Shown here one piece after another: positions 55,801 through 64,000 of a DNA stretch of 64,000 nt (within the stretch, counting starts at the first letter, position 1; every line of letters begins with the position of its first letter). The notes under the pieces are model-generated. The model was not told where the DNA came from and did no database searches. It worked only from the letters and a program-made list of their open reading frames with translations. The stretch comes from Flammeovirgaceae bacterium BBD 1991-12 (lineage in GTDB: Bacteria > Bacteroidota > Bacteroidia > Cytophagales > Cyclobacteriaceae), in NCBI GenBank assembly GCA_001657315.1, contig LYSV01000005.1, forward strand, positions 1 to 64,000. The letters are read 5' to 3'. The translations under genes and the position numbers were made by a program.

Positions 55801-56139
55801 GTGGAAAATGATCTCCAGATTAACAACTCCAGTTTTTATTTCTCAAATGTACTCTTTGGACCGGACGAGCTGGGAGTATACGACGGGACTACCATCCGAC
55901 TGCAGGAATTGTCACTGAGCTATTCTTTGCCAAAGGCGGTTCTCGACAATACGCCATTCGGGTCGGTTACCCTGACAGCCTCTGGTTTCAACCTCTGGTA
56001 TGACGCCATCAATATGCCGGACGGAACTAATTTCGATCCCAACGTAGCCGGTTTGGGAGTAGGGAATGGTCAGGGTTTTGACTTCCTGAACGGCCCTAGC
56101 TCCAAAAGATATGGTGGAACATTAAAATTCACGTTTTAA
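52861..56139 (+). CDS. SusC/RagA-type TonB-dependent outer-membrane transporter (second)
   Basis: A 1092-residue SusC-family protein. It has a signal peptide (1-22, ending TWAQ), a carboxypeptidase-D-like domain (about 24-100, VTSIEDGSALPGVNVVLRGT), a TonB-box region (LSEVVVTAQGIERKKEALGF), a plug (about 110-245; IIIRGYTSFTGDNQPLFIVD, DISILKGLAASTLYGTQGRN) and a long barrel ending SSKRYGGTLKFTF. The SusD-like gene follows after 27 bases. No degradative enzyme is encoded nearby, so peptides or other oligomers are possible substrates as well as glycans. Confidence 0.95.
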   Translation: MKKFLQLTFVVVLFAVGQTWAQNRTVTGKVTSIEDGSALPGVNVVLRGTTVGTVTDVDGNFTMNVPTEGGTLIFSFIGLVTEEIDIGNRSVIDIQMSSDVQQLSEVVVTAQGIERKKEALGFAVSTVGKEAVAEKTEGDFVRSLRSKASGVQITQQSGLSGSGTNIIIRGYTSFTGDNQPLFIVDGVPFNTNTNSNDGQASGGRDFADGANNGSSRFLDLDPNNIEDISILKGLAASTLYGTQGRNGVVLITTKSGASGGTNKKMDISISQSVFANKIASLPDYQDSFGNGFDQVFGWFFSNWGPSFNETGLAGWSTDTSIDDNGNLPHPYSQFSNPALRAAFPQFQEGEPLHDYAWRPYDNVEDFFRTGVVANTSLNARGVSADGKSSYNVNFGYLTDEGFTPGNELERLSFSVGGNAKLNNGVTINGTMNLSRTDFTSPPVSASEGNGSFDPDGGNPVSSSVFGHVFFTPRSIDLMNLPFENPLDGSSVYYRNGNDIQNPNWTVKNSFIGQLTNRVFGTVGASYDITENLNVAYRLGYDIYNERNESGQHKGGVEGPLTGLYRTFDNQSTIWDHTLTINGNYSLTDLLRLNFNLGATSRRSTLDRQGVTSTNQLVFGTFRHFNFTDQAPVQFTTEQNIVGLFGQVELDYNGYLFVTLAGRNDAVSNFSEDNRSLFYPSVSTSLILSEVLPQITSPNTLNLLKIRAGFGTSAGFRSGFPIASTLDVSSREFIDENGNVVSANTTGELLGNPDLKPERQEEFEIGLEAKALNNRVSLDLSWYRRASTDLIVERPLDPATGFLSTFTNIGEVINKGLEIDLGVDVIKNSDLVWNIRGNFTRVTSEVTDLGADTDQIAIAGFTNLGNFAVEGEPLGVMLGNRILRNDDGEFVVNSVGRYEIEQGTFKIGNPLPDFTLNLSTSVGYKNFTLSAVINHVQGGDIYSRTVSTLLGRGLTTDTEDRLQTFILPGVKNTGTSESPEWVENDLQINNSSFYFSNVLFGPDELGVYDGTTIRLQELSLSYSLPKAVLDNTPFGSVTLTASGFNLWYDAINMPDGTNFDPNVAGLGVGNGQGFDFLNGPSSKRYGGTLKFTF

Positions 56140-56166
56140 GATTTTTAATACCTAAAGAGTATTCAA

Positions 56167-57837
56167 ATGCAAAAAATATTTAAGACTATAAAGGTGTCTT
56201 GTCTGGCAGTGATCTTCATGATTAGTGCCTGCGACTCGACAGAGCTGGATATAACACAGGATCCTAATGCACTGCCTCCTGATGCAGCCAGTACGGATTT
56301 TTTCATCAGCCAGGTGCAGGTGGATTTTGGTACGCTAATCGCCTCCCTGGAAGTAGAAGCCTCAGAAGCAGTAAGGATACTGAATATGGATGGCAGGAAC
56401 TATAACAATGCCTTTGAACCTACGCGGTTTGACCAGGAGTGGGAGCAGGCCTACCGGCAGATCCTGAATGACATCAAGACCATGAATCCTTTGGCAGAGG
56501 AAGCGGAACAGTACTATCATATAGCGATGGGACAGGTACTGGAGGCTTATGTACTTGTTACATTAGTGGACCTTTTCGGGGATGTACCCTACAGCCAGGC
56601 GTTGCTGGGAGGGGAGAATCTTAACCCTGATGTTGATCCCGGTGCAAATGTATACGCCGAAGCCGAACAACTACTCAGGGATGCGATCACCAATTTTGAG
56701 CGTGAGGATGTGCTTACCGAACCTCTACAGGACCTGTTCTATCAGGGAGATTGGGAAAACTGGATAAAAGCAGCCAACTCTATTCTGCTGAAGGTATACC
56801 TGACCACCAGGCTGATTGACACGGATGCAGATGATAAATTTCAGGCGATCATCGATGGGGGAGACTATATTACTTCTACCGATGAGGATTTTCAGTTTCC
56901 CTGGAATACTTCATTTAACAACCCTGATGCAAGACATCCTGAGTATGTAGATGCCTACACACCAGGGGGTACCAATACCTATATGTCCAACTGGCTGATG
57001 GACTATATGCTGAACTCAAAGGTGGGCAATGGAGTGGATGATTTTGAAACAGCCGATCCCCGGATGAAATACTATTTCTACCGTCAGACCAGTTCTGTAC
57101 CTCAGGATCAGCCTAATCTGATCAACTGTGTAGAAGAATCAGCTCCACCGCACTATACCGCGGGTACGGTATTCTGCAGCCTGGCTAACGGTTACTGGGG
57201 TCGTGATCACGGTGATGACGACGGTATCCCGCCTGACGGACAGCTTAGGACAGCCTATGGGGTATACCCTGTAGGTGGATTGTTTGATGATAACTCCTTC
57301 AGTGTTATTGCCAGTATCACGCAGGGCGCAGGGGGAGGTGGAATTACTCCCATAATGCTGGCGTCATGGGTTGATATTATGAGGGCAGAGATGGCCCTGG
57401 TGTCTGGCGATGCACCCGCAGCAAGGAACCTATTGCAAAGCGGAGTAGCCAAATCCTTTGCCAAAGTGAGGAGCTTTGGAGAACTTGATGCTACAGCTGA
57501 CCTGTCTACTGCACCGGATCCGTCGCTGGATGCCACTTATATCACAGAGCTGGGACAAATATTCGATGCCGCAACTTCTGAAGGAGAGAGAATGGATATC
57601 CTGGGTTCGGAATATTTTGTGGCACTGTTCGGTAATGGCCTGGACGGGTTCAATTTCTATAGAAGAACAGGCAGACCATCCACTCTGCAACCTAACCTTG
57701 AGCCGGCACCTGGATCATTTTTCAGATCTTTCTTTTATCCGCCGGTATTTGTGGAGCGGAATTCTTCTGAGAGTCAGAAGGCCGATGTTACCACTCCGGT
57801 ATTCTGGGATACAGGTACGCCTTTACTTGCCAACTAA
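56167..57837 (+). CDS. SusD-like lipoprotein (SusD-like_2 type)
   Basis: A 556-residue lipoprotein. The signal MQKIFKTIKVSCLAVIFMIS ends in a lipobox with Cys near 22 (SACDSTELDI). DITQDPNALPPDAAS near 29-43 and YYHIAMGQVLEAYVLVTLVD with LFGDVPYSQALLGG near 118-150 mark the SusD/RagB-like subgroup often paired with longer SusC proteins. A C-terminal GSEYFVALFGNGLDGFNFYR closes the helical fold. It forms the lid of the upstream SusC channel. Confidence 0.93.
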   Translation: MQKIFKTIKVSCLAVIFMISACDSTELDITQDPNALPPDAASTDFFISQVQVDFGTLIASLEVEASEAVRILNMDGRNYNNAFEPTRFDQEWEQAYRQILNDIKTMNPLAEEAEQYYHIAMGQVLEAYVLVTLVDLFGDVPYSQALLGGENLNPDVDPGANVYAEAEQLLRDAITNFEREDVLTEPLQDLFYQGDWENWIKAANSILLKVYLTTRLIDTDADDKFQAIIDGGDYITSTDEDFQFPWNTSFNNPDARHPEYVDAYTPGGTNTYMSNWLMDYMLNSKVGNGVDDFETADPRMKYYFYRQTSSVPQDQPNLINCVEESAPPHYTAGTVFCSLANGYWGRDHGDDDGIPPDGQLRTAYGVYPVGGLFDDNSFSVIASITQGAGGGGITPIMLASWVDIMRAEMALVSGDAPAARNLLQSGVAKSFAKVRSFGELDATADLSTAPDPSLDATYITELGQIFDAATSEGERMDILGSEYFVALFGNGLDGFNFYRRTGRPSTLQPNLEPAPGSFFRSFFYPPVFVERNSSESQKADVTTPVFWDTGTPLLAN

Positions 57838-57854
57838 AATCAAACTTGAACAGT

Positions 57855-59084
57855 ATGAAAAAAATATTAAATATACTTTGTGGAATGTTCATCATGCTTT
57901 TAGCGGTGTCCTGTTCCGAAGAATTACTTGTTGATGAAACCCTTGACAATGTGTCAAGCGGCGCTGTACTCAGAAATCTTGGCATTACAAACAATCTTGA
58001 CAGTGCTGATTTAAGCTCTACCTACAGTATAGTGCTGGAAGCCCAGGATGCCCAGGGGGGGCGATTGCTTTCTGAAGTAAGAGTGAATGTAGGTTTTAAT
58101 GATATCAATGATGAGGGTACCGATACGGTAGCTGTGTCATTGTTCTCTACTATTCTCGCATCTGCCTTCAATGAGACCAGTCCAACGACCAATGGACTAC
58201 CAGTGGCCACTTTCACTGTTACACTGGGTGAGCTGGTGACCCATGTTGGCACTTCCAGCGGTAATTATAGTGTAGGTGATGATTTTGTCATCGATTTTGA
58301 AATGGAGCTGACGGATGGACGTATATTTAACCTGTCCAATGCCACTCAGGATGTCACCCGAACAGGGGCATTCTCCTATTTCAATGCGCAATTCCGTTAT
58401 TCTGCTACGGTTAAGGACCCCAACAGGCTTACAGTTACGGACATAGACGTCAGTGGAGAAAGTAGTGGGCAGTTAAGACAAAACACGATAGACACTGTGT
58501 TTGTCACATTTGACCGAAGTGAAAGTGATATCATTACATTCCCTACTATTACCAGCGTGTCTGCTTTGGGGAATACCGATGACAATATTGGGGCGTTTAC
58601 CTTGTGGGATGACGAAGATAATGATGACGACCTGATCTATTTTTTCCTTTATACAGCAGGTGCGGCTGCCGCGGACACCATTGATTTTGTTATCCAGGAT
58701 GGTATATCTGTAGCTGGTTTTCCTTCATACACCAAAAGGCTCAAAAAGGCCTTTGTTATTGATAACGCCATAGCTGCTTCATTAATCAGTGAATCAACCA
58801 TTGAAGACGATGAGATCGCTTCCCTGGCCCTGACGTTTGACTTTGGTGAAGAGCTGGCAGGTGATTCTATTATGTTCAGTGTGGATGCCGGTGGACAGTT
58901 TGACAATTTCATGGTAAAACAAAAGGTGGAAGAAGGGGATGAAAGTTCCGTCCTGACCTTCACACCCCGTTTGGGAGACCTGCGGCTGGCCCTGCAAAAC
59001 CTGACCTTTGATGTGACACTGACAGGTGCTAAGGACGTCGCCGGAAATGAGGTGGATCAAACAATAAGCGTAGATATTCTCTAA
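57855..59084 (+). CDS. Lipoprotein of the second SusC/SusD locus
   Basis: A 409-residue lipoprotein. The start is the ATG at 57855 (MKKILNILCGMFIMLLAVSC), with the Cys at residue 20; a TTG three codons upstream is also open. The mature part begins SEELLVDETLD and is rich in beta-strands and Asp/Glu (LWDDEDNDDDLIYFF near 255). It looks like tandem immunoglobulin-like or cadherin-like domains ending VAGNEVDQTISVDIL. It lies 17 bases after the SusD-like gene and is followed by a terminator, so the operon is SusC-SusD-lipoprotein. It probably binds the substrate at the cell surface. Confidence 0.85.
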   Translation: MKKILNILCGMFIMLLAVSCSEELLVDETLDNVSSGAVLRNLGITNNLDSADLSSTYSIVLEAQDAQGGRLLSEVRVNVGFNDINDEGTDTVAVSLFSTILASAFNETSPTTNGLPVATFTVTLGELVTHVGTSSGNYSVGDDFVIDFEMELTDGRIFNLSNATQDVTRTGAFSYFNAQFRYSATVKDPNRLTVTDIDVSGESSGQLRQNTIDTVFVTFDRSESDIITFPTITSVSALGNTDDNIGAFTLWDDEDNDDDLIYFFLYTAGAAAADTIDFVIQDGISVAGFPSYTKRLKKAFVIDNAIAASLISESTIEDDEIASLALTFDFGEELAGDSIMFSVDAGGQFDNFMVKQKVEEGDESSVLTFTPRLGDLRLALQNLTFDVTLTGAKDVAGNEVDQTISVDIL

Positions 59085-59102
59085 TAACAAATTCATGATA
59101 AT

Positions 59103-59133
59103 AAAAAAACCGTTCAGTCTGAACGGTTTTTTT
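59103..59133 (+). terminator. Rho-independent terminator
   Basis: AAAAAAACCGTTCAG and CTGAACGGTTTTTTT form a perfect stem with a one-base gap at the centre (a tight loop), flanked by A- and T-tracts. It ends the second SusC operon. Confidence 0.93.
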
Positions 59134-59200
59134 ATTCTTAATAATTACCCGTAATTACTCTTTACCACCCCCTCGAACGTTGGTGAAAATGTGAAAAGGC

Positions 59201-62200
59201 ATGTTGTGCAGAGGTGGTATACCTGTAAAGGTATTATTGATTCTTTTCCTGGGCATTTTTTTCTGTTGCAGGAATGAAAAACGCATAGATAACAATGAAG
59301 GCTCTGAGCCTGTACCGGTATTTCAAAAGATGGATGATGCCCACACAGGGATTGATTTTGCAAATATCCTGCAAGAAGATGTAGGCACCCGGGAAAATAT
59401 TTTCGATTTCGACTATTTCTATAATGGCGCCGGAGTCGGCGTAGGGGATATTAATAATGATGGCCTGCCGGATGTATTCTTTTGTGGCAATCAGGTGGCT
59501 AACAAACTCTATCTGAACAAAGGTGACCTGATATTTGAGGATATTACAGAGCAGGCTGGTATCAATGCTGGAAAGGGATGGTCCAATGGGGTAACTTTTG
59601 CGGATATCAACGGAGATGGCTGGCTGGATATCTATGTGAGTCAGGGAGGACCGGGGGATATCTCAACCCGGGAGAACCTGCTCTTCATTAACCAGCAGGA
59701 CCTTACTTTTATCGAAGCGGCTTCCTCCACGGGATTAAATGACCATGCCATAAGTATGCAATCCGCCTTTTTCGACTATGATCAGGATCAGGATCTTGAT
59801 TGCATTGTAATGAATGAGAACCCGCTTTACGGGTTCGACCCTCTTTCTTTTCGGAGAAAACTATCCGGCAACAGGGAACTGCTTCACATCAGCAGTAGTC
59901 ATTTGTACCGGAATGATAATGGTGTATTCACCGATGTAACATCGGCGGCAGGTATTTTACGTCCTGCCTTCGGCCTTGGGTTGGTGGTCAGTGATATCAA
60001 TGAAGATGGTTTACCCGATATCTATATAGCCAATGACTACTATATTCCGGACGTCATGTACATTAATCGGGGCAACGGCACCTTTGAGGATCAGGCAAAA
60101 ATCAGGACACAGCACCTGTCATTTTTTGGTATGGGGGCCGATATTGCCGATATCAATAATGATAGTCACAAGGATATTTTCGTGCTGGACATGGCCGCGT
60201 CCGATCATTACCGCTCGAAAACGCTGATGGCCTCCATGGATACCAGAGGTTTTGATATTCTGGTAAATGAACTGAAGTATCATCATCAGTACATGTTCAA
60301 CGCTCTCCAGCTTGATAACGGGAACCACAGGTTCAGCAATATTGCCCATCTTACCGGCCTGGCCAAAACTGACTGGAGCTGGGCCGTGCTGATGGCGGAT
60401 TTTGACAATGATGCCGACAAAGATGTGTACATAACCAATGGGTACCGGAGGTATGCGCTGGATAATGACACGAGAATGCGGGTAGTACAGGCAAAGCGGA
60501 GCTATCAACAGGTGCCCATGGAGGTAAAAAAGCGGATCTATTATTCTATGCCTACTGAAAAGCTACCCAATATAATGTACAAAAATGATGGCAATCTGAG
60601 CTTTTCGAACATCACCAGATCCTGGGGGCTGAATGATCCTTCCTGGTCCAATGGCGCAGCATATTCAGATCTTGACAATGACGGAGACCTTGATATAGTG
60701 GTAAACAATATGGATGAGAAGGCTTTTGTATACCGCAATACCTCCGTTGAAAATAAAACGGGCGGCTTCCTGAAAGTGCTTGCCAGGGGAAAGTTGAGTG
60801 AATCTTTTCCGAAGATCACGATTTTGTATGATGGTGTAAAACAAACTATAGAGTGCAAGAGGGTACGGGGGTATCTGTCAGCGGTGGATCAGGCAGCTCA
60901 CTTTGGATTGGGAGACGTTGATATGGTGGATACCGTTAGAGTGAACTGGCCCTCGGGTAACAGGCAGGAAAAATATAATGTACCTGCCAATAGTGTCGTG
61001 GAATTTGATGAAAATGAGGCTGGGTTGCACCATCGACAGGTGGGAAAAGAAGGAACTTTTCTGGTGGAGCTGGCTTCCACCGGAACCGGACTGGACTTTG
61101 AGCACAGAGAAAATACCTATGATGACTTTAAGAGGGAAACGTTACTCCCTTACCGGCAGTCCACCTTTGGTCCGTATATGAGCCAGGCAGACGTGAATGG
61201 CGATGGTAAAACCGACCTATATATTGGAGGTGCCTCAGGGCAGCCCGGGCAGTTGTTCATTGATCGGGGAGAGCGGTATGAGGCAATGGTTGTGAAAGAT
61301 TTTAAAAATGATGCTGTCCATGAAGATATGGAGTCTGTTTTTTTTGATTATGATCAGGATGGTGATGCCGATCTTTATGTAATCAGTGGTGGGAACGAGT
61401 TTCAGGAAGGGTCTGAAATGTATACGGACCGTCTGTATACCAATGATGGGGCGGGAAATTTCAGGAGGTCCGAAAACCGATTGCCAGCAGACCTGACGGG
61501 TAGTGGTAAGGCAGTTTGCGTACTGGATTATGATCAGGACGGCGACCCCGATCTGGTAATAGGCAACAGGATCATACCCCATCATTACCCAAAGGCGTCT
61601 TCATCCTGCATACTGGAAAACAGAAAGGGCACATTTGTGAATGTAACGGATAGTGTTCTGCCTGATCTGCATTCCTTTGGGATCATTAATGCTGTTATTG
61701 CCAGTGACTTCGATCAGGACGGCTGGGGAGATCTGGTAGTGGCCGGAGAATGGACGAGAGTAGGTTTGTTTAAAAATGAAAAAGGCGTCTTTCGTGACAT
61801 GTCGAAGGACAACGACCTGTACCTGAACAAGGGATGGTGGTTTTCTTTAACAGAAACAGATGTGAACAGGGACGGACTACCTGATTTTATTATAGGCAAT
61901 GTAGGGCTGAATACGAAGTACAAGGCTTCCATGGACAAGCCACTTAAGGTCTTTGCAAGTGATTTTGACCAAAACGGAACGTTTGATATTGTTCTCAGCA
62001 CGAAATACAAGGACAGGTACGTTCCATTCAGAGGACGAGAATGCTCGTCGCAGCAGACGCCCTTTATTGCCAAAAAGTTTCCTACCTATAATGCGTTTGC
62101 CCGGGCTTCACTAATGGATGTATACGGAGATCAACTGAATGCCTCCTACCAGCAGGAAGCGACCACTTTTGGATCCATACTGCTGGTTAATCAGGGAAAT

Positions 62201-62521
62201 GCCCGGTTCGACGTTCAGGACCTTCCGGTTGAAGCACAGTTTTTCCCTGTAATGGATGCAGAGGCGTATGACTTCAATGGCGATGGCTTTGAAGATATTC
62301 TGCTGGTGGGTGGTATTTACAATACAGAAGTGGAGACCCCAAGATTCGATGCCGGGACAGGACTCATGTTGCTGGCTGATCGACAAGGTAGCTACCAGCC
62401 TGTTCCCCTCGGGCAGAGTGGGTTTTACTTTGAAGGAGCCTCCAAATCCGTGACTGTTTTAAACAATAAAGTACTTGTAGGGATCAATGACGGGCCTCTG
62501 GTCCAGTTCAGGATCCATTGA
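59201..62521 (+). CDS. Giant FG-GAP/VCBS repeat lipoprotein with ASPIC/UnbV domain (second)
   Basis: A 1106-residue paralogue of 15396-18917. The lipoprotein signal is VLLILFLGIFFCC with the Cys pair at 22-23. FG-GAP loops are frequent (DINNDGLPDVFF, DINGDGWLDIYV, DLDNDGDLDIVV, DYDQDGDPDLVI, DFDQDGWGDLVV). The ASPIC/UnbV domain is near 545-610 (RVRGYLSAVDQAAHFGLGDV). It has its own transcription unit after the terminator of the SusC operon, but lies within 120 bases of it. It is probably a surface protein of the same uptake system. Its last 14 bases overlap the convergent epimerase gene. Confidence 0.92.
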   Translation: MLCRGGIPVKVLLILFLGIFFCCRNEKRIDNNEGSEPVPVFQKMDDAHTGIDFANILQEDVGTRENIFDFDYFYNGAGVGVGDINNDGLPDVFFCGNQVANKLYLNKGDLIFEDITEQAGINAGKGWSNGVTFADINGDGWLDIYVSQGGPGDISTRENLLFINQQDLTFIEAASSTGLNDHAISMQSAFFDYDQDQDLDCIVMNENPLYGFDPLSFRRKLSGNRELLHISSSHLYRNDNGVFTDVTSAAGILRPAFGLGLVVSDINEDGLPDIYIANDYYIPDVMYINRGNGTFEDQAKIRTQHLSFFGMGADIADINNDSHKDIFVLDMAASDHYRSKTLMASMDTRGFDILVNELKYHHQYMFNALQLDNGNHRFSNIAHLTGLAKTDWSWAVLMADFDNDADKDVYITNGYRRYALDNDTRMRVVQAKRSYQQVPMEVKKRIYYSMPTEKLPNIMYKNDGNLSFSNITRSWGLNDPSWSNGAAYSDLDNDGDLDIVVNNMDEKAFVYRNTSVENKTGGFLKVLARGKLSESFPKITILYDGVKQTIECKRVRGYLSAVDQAAHFGLGDVDMVDTVRVNWPSGNRQEKYNVPANSVVEFDENEAGLHHRQVGKEGTFLVELASTGTGLDFEHRENTYDDFKRETLLPYRQSTFGPYMSQADVNGDGKTDLYIGGASGQPGQLFIDRGERYEAMVVKDFKNDAVHEDMESVFFDYDQDGDADLYVISGGNEFQEGSEMYTDRLYTNDGAGNFRRSENRLPADLTGSGKAVCVLDYDQDGDPDLVIGNRIIPHHYPKASSSCILENRKGTFVNVTDSVLPDLHSFGIINAVIASDFDQDGWGDLVVAGEWTRVGLFKNEKGVFRDMSKDNDLYLNKGWWFSLTETDVNRDGLPDFIIGNVGLNTKYKASMDKPLKVFASDFDQNGTFDIVLSTKYKDRYVPFRGRECSSQQTPFIAKKFPTYNAFARASLMDVYGDQLNASYQQEATTFGSILLVNQGNARFDVQDLPVEAQFFPVMDAEAYDFNGDGFEDILLVGGIYNTEVETPRFDAGTGLMLLADRQGSYQPVPLGQSGFYFEGASKSVTVLNNKVLVGINDGPLVQFRIH

Positions 62522-63593
62522 TTTTGGTTACCCCCAGTCCGCTCTTTTTTCCTATGCTCATCCACCCGTCCCTGATCTCAAAACCACCGCTGACGACGTC
62601 CTCCACAAGGTCCAGGCTTCCATCCAGGTCCAGGTATTTGGTATTTGTGAATCCCAGCGCTGTGTGTAATGCAGCGCTGATGCTGATGGCGCTTTCATCA
62701 TTACAACCCCACATCAGTTCGGTACGGGAGGCCTGCGCTATATCAGCGATCTGGCGGCCGGGATGAATACCCCCTGATTTCATCAGTTTAATATTGAATA
62801 TACCACTGGCTGACGGTGGGGCTGCAAGGTTGAATGCATCTGCCGGGGAGATAAGGCTTTCATCTGCGGCAACCACTTTTTTTATTTCTCCGGGAAGAGC
62901 CTTTAACTCTTCCACCGCCTTGGCGGGAACAGGCTGCTCGATCAGCTCCAGATCACAGCTTTTCGTGGACTCGAAGAACATTTTCAATGTTGTGCTATCA
63001 TAGCCCTGGTTGGCATCTATCCTGATCACCATCTTATTGCCATATAATTCCCGGAGCTTTTTCATCCGTTCAATATCCTCATCTACATCCTTTCCCGTCT
63101 TTACCTTCAATACCCGGAAACCCATATCATAATATTCCCTCGCCTCGTCGAGCGTTTCTTCCACGTTCTTTATCCCAATAGTAACGGAGGTAGGCAGTGA
63201 CCTGATCTTTTGGCCCAGAAAAACACCCAGGGGCACATCAATAAGCTGAGTAAATGCATCATGAACAGCAATATCCAGTGCAGCGCGGGCCGCAGGATTT
63301 TCAGGCAGTTGAGCCTGAATGTCGTCCAGAATGCCATACAACTCCCGAATGTCTCTCCCTATCATGAAATCAAGATCACCCCCATTCAACACCTCCAGTG
63401 TTGAATCAAGTGATTCACCCACCACGTATTCGCTGGGATTGCCGGATCCAAGACCGACGATGCCATTCTCCAATTCCAATTCTACAAAGGCGTTATTTAC
63501 TTCATCTACTGTTTTAAAGGCGATCGTATAGGGACGGGTATTGCCGAGGTCTTTTTTATAGACTCTTATGTTTTTAATTTTCATATTTTTCAA
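62508..63593 (-). CDS. Enolase-superfamily dipeptide epimerase or DgcA-like enzyme
   Basis: A 361-residue enolase-superfamily enzyme of the muconate-lactonising subgroup. The catalytic Lys pair is Lys163 and Lys165 (LKVKTG), and the opposite base is Lys269 (NIKLMKSGG). Metal ligands are Asp193 (RIDANQGY), Glu219 (LIEQP) and Asp244 (AADES). The C-terminal YLDLDGSLDL is the DxD motif of L-Ala-D/L-Glu epimerases, which recycle murein peptides. A DUF1611 gene lies 135 bases upstream. Such enolase/DUF1611 pairs are also known as DgcA/DgcN, the N-acetyl-D-glutamate route of D-glutamate breakdown, so either role fits. MKNMKIKN leaves two possible starts three codons apart. Confidence 0.9.
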   Translation of the reverse strand: MKNMKIKNIRVYKKDLGNTRPYTIAFKTVDEVNNAFVELELENGIVGLGSGNPSEYVVGESLDSTLEVLNGGDLDFMIGRDIRELYGILDDIQAQLPENPAARAALDIAVHDAFTQLIDVPLGVFLGQKIRSLPTSVTIGIKNVEETLDEAREYYDMGFRVLKVKTGKDVDEDIERMKKLRELYGNKMVIRIDANQGYDSTTLKMFFESTKSCDLELIEQPVPAKAVEELKALPGEIKKVVAADESLISPADAFNLAAPPSASGIFNIKLMKSGGIHPGRQIADIAQASRTELMWGCNDESAISISAALHTALGFTNTKYLDLDGSLDLVEDVVSGGFEIRDGWMSIGKKSGLGVTKINGS

Positions 63594-63728
63594 GTCATTT
63601 TGATGATTTTAAGGCTTTCTGACATGTTGATGACCGACTGTAGAGACACAGGCTATGGACACGGGTAACACAGGTAGCAAACTAAGTTGATGGCCATCCT
63701 GATGTGTACAAACTGTGACCTGATAGCG
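63594..63728. other. Gap between DUF1611 and epimerase genes
   Basis: 135 bases with no gene or hairpin. The two genes have the same direction, so they may form one transcript. Confidence 0.4.
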
Positions 63729-64000
63729 TTACAGATCATTCACCCTTACCTGCTTTACCATATTCCTGACTATGTCGGCGCATTGGGCTATACCTTCCTG
63801 CAGTGGCAGGACTACCGGCACGCTACAGTCATCTTCTATTCTCTTTTTAGCCTCTCTTGCTTCTTCAGGATTGAGATCTTCAGTATTTAAAGTAACACAG
63901 ATTGTAGGTGCACCCAGGAGTTCTATTAATGCTATTTCGTCCCGGACGGTGGGAATCGGTTTCCCGTAATCTTCCAACCCGTTGAAATATTTTCTGGCCG
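63729..64000 (-). CDS. DUF1611 family protein (DgcN-like), cut by window end
   Basis: Only the C-terminal 90 codons are in the window; the frame is open to base 64000. It reads ARKYFNGLEDYGKPIPTVRD, EIALIELLGAPTICVTLNTE and so on to KQVRVNDL. This is the usual C-terminus of DUF1611 proteins, which have a P-loop-type N-terminal part. Members include the D-glutamate N-acetyltransferase DgcN, encoded next to the enolase-family DgcA. The neighbour here is of exactly that type. The N-terminal part must be checked outside the window. Confidence 0.82.
   Translation of the reverse strand, partial: ARKYFNGLEDYGKPIPTVRDEIALIELLGAPTICVTLNTEDLNPEEAREAKKRIEDDCSVPVVLPLQEGIAQCADIVRNMVKQVRVNDL

Noticed and set aside
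1-64000. tRNA and rRNA genes
   Set aside because: I saw no cloverleaf with a conserved T-arm and no rRNA signature in the gaps; a covariance search could still find one.

Overview
The window looks like a chromosome segment of a Bacteroidota bacterium, most likely a free-living or marine member of the Cytophagales; the order is an inference, the phylum is well supported. The evidence is two SusC/SusD outer-membrane uptake pairs, giant FG-GAP/ASPIC lipoproteins, a GH97 glycosidase, lipoproteins with a Cys right after a short hydrophobic leader, A-rich start regions without strong Shine-Dalgarno sites, and promoters of the Bacteroidota type (TTTG, 19 bases, TAnnTTTG), best seen before rplU. No tRNA, rRNA, CRISPR array or transposase gene was found.

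Layout. 1-9.7 kb is signalling: a FIST sensor with a PAS/GAF histidine kinase (cut by the window start), a lipoprotein, a TPR-PP2C phosphatase, and a module of two YCII/DGPF proteins, an ECF42-type sigma factor with a TPR tail, and a secreted DinB protein. 10-21 kb is a polysaccharide utilisation-like locus: SusC, SusD, a 1173-residue FG-GAP/ASPIC lipoprotein and a GH97 glycosidase. 21-31 kb is accessory: a 13-unit array with an exact 42-bp period, unrecognised proteins, a frameshifted small gene, an XRE regulator, a GIY-YIG nuclease lying between copies of a dispersed palindromic repeat, a ParE-type toxin-antitoxin pair, and a lipid-type cluster (fatty acid hydroxylase, ketosynthase III fused to a haem-oxygenase-like domain, an unrecognised protein, a RidA-like protein).

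32-40.6 kb carries a SulP anion transporter, two DJ-1/PfpI proteins (one a GlxA-type regulator), an AraC regulator with a membrane protein, a second toxin-antitoxin pair whose toxin has an in-frame stop, and an S10 carboxypeptidase. 40.8-45.9 kb is the thrA-thrB-thrC operon on the minus strand. It is preceded by a promoter and an unannotated 17-codon leader peptide with six Thr and four Ile codons, which points to attenuation. 46-52.5 kb holds small genes, a frameshifted VapB-like antitoxin, nrdB-nrdA (class Ia ribonucleotide reductase) and rplU-rpmA. 52.9-62.5 kb is a second SusC-SusD-lipoprotein-FG-GAP set. The end holds an enolase-superfamily epimerase and a cut DUF1611 gene, a pair that fits D-glutamate or murein-peptide catabolism.

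Most interesting: the thr leader peptide, the ketosynthase/haem-oxygenase-like fusion cluster, the GIY-YIG nuclease framed by palindromic repeats, and the 42-bp phased array. Functional statements rest on motif reading only; no database search was run.
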